Of a DNA stretch of 16,981 nucleotides, positions 14,365 through 16,981 are shown in pieces. The notes under the pieces are model-generated. The model searched no databases, was not told the origin of the DNA, and was given only the letters and a program-made list of their open reading frames with translations. The translations under genes were made by a program, and so were the position numbers. Numbering within the stretch: the first letter of the stretch is position 1; each line of letters starts with the position of its first letter. This DNA is from Sporomusaceae bacterium (GTDB lineage: Bacteria; Bacillota_C; Negativicutes; Sporomusales_B; UBA7701). Where the stretch lies: the NCBI GenBank assembly GCA_022839045.1, contig JALHDI010000059.1, forward strand, positions 1 to 16,981. The letters are read 5' to 3'.

Positions 14365-14404
14365 GGCAAAACAAAAGAGCCGCCCGGGCGTTCCCTTGCG
14401 GCTC
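14365..14404 (-). terminator. Intrinsic terminator upstream of the Cys-rich/HNH/late genes
   Basis: On the minus strand GAGCCGC (14404-14398) pairs with GCGGCTC (14383-14377) across a 14-nt loop and is followed at once by TTTTGTTTTG (14376-14367). It should end transcripts of the regulator gene (stop at 14472). The ribosome binding site of the next gene begins only about 5 nt after the T run, so late transcripts from further upstream must pass this signal. Confidence 0.78.
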
Positions 14405-14418
14405 AATATCTATTTTAA

Positions 14419-14424
14419 ACTATA
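14419..14424 (-). promoter_or_regulatory. Candidate late promoter -10 (extended, TGC-TATAGT)
   Basis: On the minus strand TGC precedes TATAGT (14424-14419), forming an extended -10 with five of six consensus bases. No good -35 lies 17 bp upstream (GACATT), which is the design of an activator-dependent promoter. The start would be near 14412, a few bases before the hairpin at 14404-14377. Confidence 0.42.
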
Positions 14425-14434
14425 GCATATTTAA

Positions 14435-14467
14435 AACATGAAATGTCGGACAAAAACCGGACATGTT
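14435..14467. promoter_or_regulatory. Operator-like repeat cluster between regulator and late genes
   Basis: The direct repeat CGGACA occurs at 14447-14452 and 14458-14463, one helical turn (11 bp) apart. It lies within nested dyads: ATGTC/GACAT (14443-14447 and 14460-14464) and AACATG/CATGTT (14435-14440 and 14462-14467). The cluster sits just after the regulator gene and, relative to the extended -10 candidate, at roughly -35 to -51, where an activator would bind. The regulator at 14472-14963 is the natural candidate to bind it. Confidence 0.5.
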
Positions 14468-14471
14468 TATG

Positions 14472-14963
14472 TTAACTCACAAACTGGAAGTTTCTATCCT
14501 CGCGCAAGCGGTACCGAAACAGGGCGTCACATATCAGCCAAACGGCCTTGCCCGTCTGCCGGCGAGAGTGCCGCTCGCTGTACCCGATAGCCTCCTCGAT
14601 CTCCTTCCATTGCCTGTTGCCCATATACCGAAGCTCAATAAGCTGGCGGCACGTCCCGTTCAGGGTACCGAGTGCGTGGTCGATTTTGCTCACCAGGCTT
14701 TGGAGTTCCATTATCTCCATGTCTAGGTCGCGGATCTCTTTCTGCAAAAACATGAGCCGGTCGGCGTAAGACTCCGGCTGGGTAAGTTCACTCCCGCCGC
14801 CGGGCTCGGTGCCATATTTGGCGATGGGCATCCGAGAGCTTTCGAGCTCGGCCAGTTTCTGCTCGCGAGTGGTGCGCATGTTCCCTAGGGCCGTCTGGAA
14901 ACTCGTGAAGTTCCGCAGGTATCCCTCGGTCAGCCGGTAGTAGTCATTGTACCGTAAGATCAT
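14472..14963 (-). CDS. Phage late-gene regulator with sigma-region-4-like HTH (ArpU/RinA-type)
   Basis: This is a 163-aa protein from ATG 14963, preceded by GAGGAG about 10 nt upstream. Residues 1-30 (RYNDYYRLTEGYLRNFTSFQ) are helical. About 65-100 form a charged coiled coil (YADRLMFLQKEIRDLDMEIM). About 103-148 form a helix-turn-helix: NGTCRQLIELRYMGNRQWKE, then IEEAIGYSERHSRRQTGKA. The C-Q-L-I-x-LRY and W-x-EI-x-E-AIG-YSERH pattern is that of sigma-70 region 4-like HTH proteins such as ArpU and RinA, which switch on structural genes in Firmicutes phages. Its place just before HNH and terminase is typical. Terminators lie on both sides, so it forms its own short transcription unit. Direct binding to the adjacent repeats is inferred. 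Confidence 0.83.
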   Translation of the reverse strand: MILRYNDYYRLTEGYLRNFTSFQTALGNMRTTREQKLAELESSRMPIAKYGTEPGGGSELTQPESYADRLMFLQKEIRDLDMEIMELQSLVSKIDHALGTLNGTCRQLIELRYMGNRQWKEIEEAIGYSERHSRRQTGKAVWLICDALFRYRLREDRNFQFVS

Positions 14964-14983
14964 CTTTATCACTCTCCTCACCC

Positions 14984-15020
14984 AAAATAAAATGGCCGAC
15001 ACCTCAATTGGGTGCCGGCC
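14984..15020 (-). terminator. Intrinsic terminator after the DUF2292-like gene
   Basis: The minus-strand RNA pairs GGCCGGCACC (15020-15011) with GGTGTCGGCC (15003-14994), ten pairs including one G-U, around a CAATTGA loop. It is followed by ATTTTATTTTG. It ends the small-gene block and leaves about 20 nt before the regulator start, with no promoter visible in between. The G-U pair exists only in the minus-strand RNA, supporting that direction. Confidence 0.82.
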
Positions 15021-15045
15021 TCTCGTTATTCGAGTCAGCCTGTTT

Positions 15046-15219
15046 CTATTCTCCGCGACGCGGAGGATTGGGTTTCCTTTTGGCGTTGGTGTCCACCAAA
15101 ACCACTGTACTGTCCTGGATGGTGAAGGTTACCATGCCGTACTGGATTGCGTTAATTTTCCCCGCGTCTGCTTTGGTCTCGCGGATGATTTGATCGACGA
15201 CTTCCTCTTTTGCCGCCAT
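15046..15219 (-). CDS. Small DUF2292/YezD-like protein
   Basis: This 57-aa protein starts at ATG 15219 with AGGAGG about 6 nt upstream. An N-terminal helix (AAKEEVVDQIIRETKADAGK) is followed by a compact strand unit (INAIQYGMVTFTIQDSTVVL) and a Lys/Pro/Arg tail (NAKRKPNPPRRGE). The I-x-YG-x-V-x-x-x-I-x-D-x-x-VV core is the pattern of the YezD family (DUF2292), short proteins of about 55-60 aa common in Firmicutes and their phages. Their role is not known; I infer only a small soluble protein. It ends the small-gene block, 26 nt before a terminator. The Asp-Gly of the usual turn is Asp-Ser here. Confidence 0.72.
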   Translation of the reverse strand: MAAKEEVVDQIIRETKADAGKINAIQYGMVTFTIQDSTVVLVDTNAKRKPNPPRRGE

Positions 15220-15228
15220 GGGTGCCTC

Positions 15229-15636
15229 CTATTTGAGTAGTTCGGGGTTTGCATAGATGTTGCCGACTTTGGTTAATGTCTGCAGGTCGTGTTCGCCCAA
15301 GTAATTGTTGGTGATCGGGAAGAGTGGCAACCCTTCATGCTCAAAGTAGAAACAGGATACCTCGACCTCATTGACCGAATCATCAGGAGCAACTTTCTTT
15401 ATCCTGACTATCCCCTTCCTGACGACAAAGAGGGCATCAAACCCGGCGACAATGTCTTCTTCGTAAAGGTCTGATCCTTGGCTGTCGCAATAGCCGCTAA
15501 ACTCCATCAGTGGTGAGTATTGGCTGTCACCCGCTTGATTCTGGAGAAATTAGACTAAGTCAGGAGCCTTCAGTAGTTCAGGCCACTCGATCATTGCCTG
15601 TCCTTCTTTGCTCCACACGCGCATCTTTATTCCCAT
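15229..15636 (-). pseudogene. yopX: YopX-family gene interrupted by an in-frame TAA
   Basis: The frame starts at ATG 15636 behind GGAGGG and begins MGIKMRVWSKEGQAMI, the typical YopX N-terminus (compare IKFRAWDKEGKEMI). Codon 29 (15552-15550) is TAA. The same frame then continues without further stops: FLQNQAGDSQYSP, then LMEFSGYCDSQGSDLYEEDIV and the family end VGNIYANPELLK at 15229. The intact product would be 135 aa, normal for YopX. The second half could only be made from ATG 15507, which lacks a ribosome binding site. YopX proteins are abundant in Firmicutes phages but have no settled function. One nonsense change, a sequencing error or stop suppression would each explain this. The lack of other damage shows the lesion is recent or tolerated. 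Confidence 0.88.
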
Positions 15637-15645
15637 CTCGCCCTC

Positions 15646-15930
15646 CTATATCTCGCTGGCCGATGGATAAGCCTGCTCCCTCTTGATATATCCGCCGTCA
15701 CATACGACCTTGCCGAGCGGTGTTCTATCCCGCCATTTGCCGTTTACCAGTTCATGCCGCTCGACGGCAATTAAGTTGGTGTCCGGCTTGGTGTCGCCTT
15801 CGATGAATTGAAACCACTTTTTATTCGGGTCATACAGGACAAGAAACTTGCCGGCTGATAGGCACCTTTCTTGCTTCTTAGCTGCCATTCTCGCCATTCC
15901 GGGTTTGGGGTATGGGTTGCTCAAAATCAT
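15646..15930 (-). CDS. Hypothetical phage protein
   Basis: This is a 94-aa protein starting at ATG 15930 with GGAGGAGAAGAGC directly before it. It has a basic N-terminal part (ILSNPYPKPGMARMAAKKQE), then a strand-rich region (GKFLVLYDPNKKWFQFIEGD), VERHELVNGKWRDRTPLGKV and an acidic end. No metal site or membrane segment is seen. It lies within the small accessory block between the zinc-ribbon-like gene and yopX. Its stop codon lies directly before the yopX ribosome binding site, so it is co-transcribed. I do not recognise the family. Confidence 0.72.
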   Translation of the reverse strand: MILSNPYPKPGMARMAAKKQERCLSAGKFLVLYDPNKKWFQFIEGDTKPDTNLIAVERHELVNGKWRDRTPLGKVVCDGGYIKREQAYPSASEI

Positions 15931-15942
15931 GCTCTTCTCCTC

Positions 15943-16131
15943 CTATACCTTCTCTACCGTTACCCTATTCCCACATGGACACTGGAAGAGGTCTTTACCT
16001 GGCTCTTTCCTGATGTGCTTTAGGTCGGGGTTTACTACTTTGCAGCCGTTACAGCCGAATTCCTGATTACGAGTGAGGTGTACCCCTGAATAGCGATATC
16101 CGTCTTTTATGAAGGGTTTATTCCATGTCAT
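15943..16131 (-). CDS. Zinc-ribbon-like small protein
   Basis: This 62-aa protein starts at ATG 16131, 1 nt after the stop of the upstream gene (TAG-C-ATG). It has C27-x-x-C30 in EFGCNGCKVV and C51-x-C53 in FQCPCGNRV, two Cys knuckles about 20 residues apart, as in a zinc ribbon or rubredoxin-like knuckle. The remaining part is polar with an HLTRNQ motif. Such proteins in phage accessory blocks can bind nucleic acid or partner proteins; nothing here decides between these. Gene spacing and overlapping translation signals support it as real. Confidence 0.72.
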   Translation of the reverse strand: MTWNKPFIKDGYRYSGVHLTRNQEFGCNGCKVVNPDLKHIRKEPGKDLFQCPCGNRVTVEKV

Positions 16132-16132
16132 G

Positions 16133-16366
16133 CTACCACCACTCTCTCCGATGAGCTTCCCTATGATGTTCGAGTGACATTATCGCCGTTCCATCACCTT
16201 TAGGATGATGACTTTTTCCCCGTTGCTCGGCGTAATTGTCAATTACACGATTAGCGACCATGGCAGCACGATCAAACCCCTCTTTATACCCTACTAACCA
16301 TCCGGTATTTATTCCGACGAAGAAGCCCGCTATGGTGGTGATTATTAGCCAGTACCATGGAATCAT
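16133..16366 (-). CDS. Small single-TM membrane protein
   Basis: This is a 77-aa protein from ATG 16366, with AAGGAG 9 nt before it. Residues about 3-26 (PWYWLIITTIAGFFVGINTG) form one membrane helix. A GYKEGFDRAAMVANRVIDNY helix and a His/Arg-rich hydrophilic tail ending HHREAHRREWW follow. The probable orientation puts the charged tail in the cytoplasm. The family is unknown. It does not look like a holin, because there is only one TM and no dual start, and no endolysin is nearby. Its stop is separated by one base from the next start, so translation is coupled. Confidence 0.75.
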   Translation of the reverse strand: MIPWYWLIITTIAGFFVGINTGWLVGYKEGFDRAAMVANRVIDNYAEQRGKSHHPKGDGTAIMSLEHHREAHRREWW

Positions 16367-16468
16367 TTTTATTCTCTCCTTCCCTAAATTCCAAGGCGCT
16401 TGGGAATTTCAGCCTTTTCGGTTCATCGGCCTTGCTGGGTCGAACCTTCGGGGTACCGAATACGGTGT

Positions 16469-16942
16469 TTACCCATCCCCGCCGCCTCCTAGCCGCTTTA
16501 TCGCCTCCGCAACTGGCCTCGCTCTGCAATACGAATGCCTAACACATGCGGCGCCGCATACCATATTACAACGCACTTCATTGTAGTCGAGGTAAAGCAT
16601 CGCCAAATCTTTTGCCGCCGTCACAAGTTCCCCCACCCCATCATCAGCGGCAGCGTCTGCGGGTTCATACGTCGCGGCAAATATATCGGGCTTGCAGGGG
16701 TAACGTTCGCCTTTGACGCCGGTTATGATATAGTCGCCTGGGGTGATGTAGTGCTTGCCTTCAAGGGTTTTGATGTAAGGGCGCAGTTGTTTATGTTCTT
16801 GGTTACATTCTTCGCAGGCGTCCCTCTCACCACACCACAAAAACATTTCATACCATGAACACCAATAATCCGCGCCATCCTCCATCCCCGCCGCGTATAC
16901 CTCGGCCTCAATCACAACGGGCTTCTTTCTCCACTTAGCCAT
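16469..16942 (-). CDS. Conserved phage protein with PGDYIITGVKGE core
   Basis: This 157-aa protein starts at ATG 16942 behind GGAGGAAGAAG. The N-terminus (AKWRKKPVVIEAEVYAAG) and the block IKTLEGKHYITPGDYIITGV with KGERYPCKPDIFAATYEPA form a well-known small phage protein family found in early/accessory regions of many phages. The function is not established. Between these parts lies a Cys-rich insert (WCSWYEMFLWCGERDACEEC) with four cysteines at about 28, 37, 43 and 46 that may bind a metal. A second helical part after residue 95 (TAAKDLAMLYLDYNEVRCNM) and a Gly-rich end look added to the core. It is followed by about 100 bp without a credible gene before the next one. Confidence 0.82.
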   Translation of the reverse strand: MAKWRKKPVVIEAEVYAAGMEDGADYWCSWYEMFLWCGERDACEECNQEHKQLRPYIKTLEGKHYITPGDYIITGVKGERYPCKPDIFAATYEPADAAADDGVGELVTAAKDLAMLYLDYNEVRCNMVCGAACVRHSYCRARPVAEAIKRLGGGGDG

Positions 16943-16981
16943 TTTCTTCTTCCTCCGCTTTCAGTCTATCAATTTCGGCAG
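16935..16981 (-). CDS. C-terminal end of an upstream gene, cut by window edge
   Basis: The last 14 residues, AEIDRLKAEEEENG, are read before TAA at 16937-16935. The stop overlaps the start of the next gene (ATGGCTAA). The Glu/Lys/Leu pattern is a charged coiled-coil end. The overlap and the ribosome binding site inside its coding sequence suggest one operon. Nothing can be said about its function. Confidence 0.55.
   Translation of the reverse strand, partial: AEIDRLKAEEEENG

Noticed and set aside
16284..16529. 81-codon minus-strand frame overlapping the end of the PGDYIITGVKGE gene and the start of the one-TM gene
   Set aside because: It overlaps both neighbours in another frame, has no ribosome binding site and an odd basic composition. 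A 17-codon frame starting at 16474 within the same gap is too short to support.
1..16981. CRISPR arrays, tRNA/rRNA genes, insertion sequences, att sites
   Set aside because: I looked for regular repeat-spacer units, cloverleaf-like stretches, transposase motifs and paired terminal repeats. I saw none that hold up.

Overview
The window is a stretch of a tailed-phage genome or prophage. Nearly every gene lies on the minus strand, so gene order runs from the right edge to the left. Strong AGGAGG-type ribosome binding sites, ATGA-type gene overlaps, GTG/TTG starts and a YopX-family gene point to a host among the Firmicutes (Bacillota). The GC content is high for that group: about 60% or more by eye in the structural genes, and nearer 50% in the terminase genes and the right-hand small-gene block. 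A Negativicutes or clostridial host would fit, but nothing in the window proves it. No integrase, lysis, replication or tail-fibre gene is present.

Layout in transcription order:
(1) 16981-15046: small accessory genes. They comprise the end of an unidentified coiled-coil protein, a phage protein with the PGDYIITGVKGE-type core, a one-TM protein, a zinc-ribbon-like protein, a hypothetical protein, a yopX broken by an in-frame TAA, and a 57-aa DUF2292/YezD-like protein. An intrinsic terminator closes the block (14994-15020).
(2) 14963-14472: a regulator with a coiled coil and a sigma-region-4-like HTH. It is followed by a repeat-rich operator/promoter candidate and a second terminator-like hairpin (14377-14404).
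(3) 14349-13895: a small Cys-rich protein and an HNH endonuclease, then about 150 bp of non-coding DNA at the usual position of cos.
(4) 13742-6454: a lambda-like head module. It contains the small and large terminase subunits (GpA type), gpW, portal (lambda B type), a ClpP-type prohead protease with a probable nested scaffold, decoration protein (gpD type), major capsid (gpE type), a small protein in the FI position and an FII-like head-tail attachment protein.
(5) 6457-1: a contractile-tail module. It contains a gpZ-like tail completion protein, a tail terminator-like protein, a small conserved-looking protein, tail sheath, tail tube, a tail assembly chaperone with a -1 frameshift extension, tape measure, and the start of a gpX/LysM-like tail protein.

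The phage therefore joins a lambda-type cos/GpA head to a P2/Mu-type contractile tail (myovirus morphology). Three expression devices can be read directly. The first is a textbook T TTT TTA slippery heptamer that fuses the chaperone gene to a 56-codon extension ending on the tape-measure start. The second is an AGGAGG-TTG internal start inside the protease gene that would make a separate scaffold. The third is a divergent two-TM membrane protein gene (2863-3078, plus strand) inserted between tail tube and chaperone, with its own TTGTCA-N17-TATACT promoter and perfect-stem terminator. That gene has the architecture of a moron expressed independently of the late operon, and it is the most likely carrier of an undescribed function. 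On the regulatory side, two successive terminators sit almost against the ribosome binding sites of the regulator and of the late operon. Late-gene control may therefore involve readthrough or antitermination.
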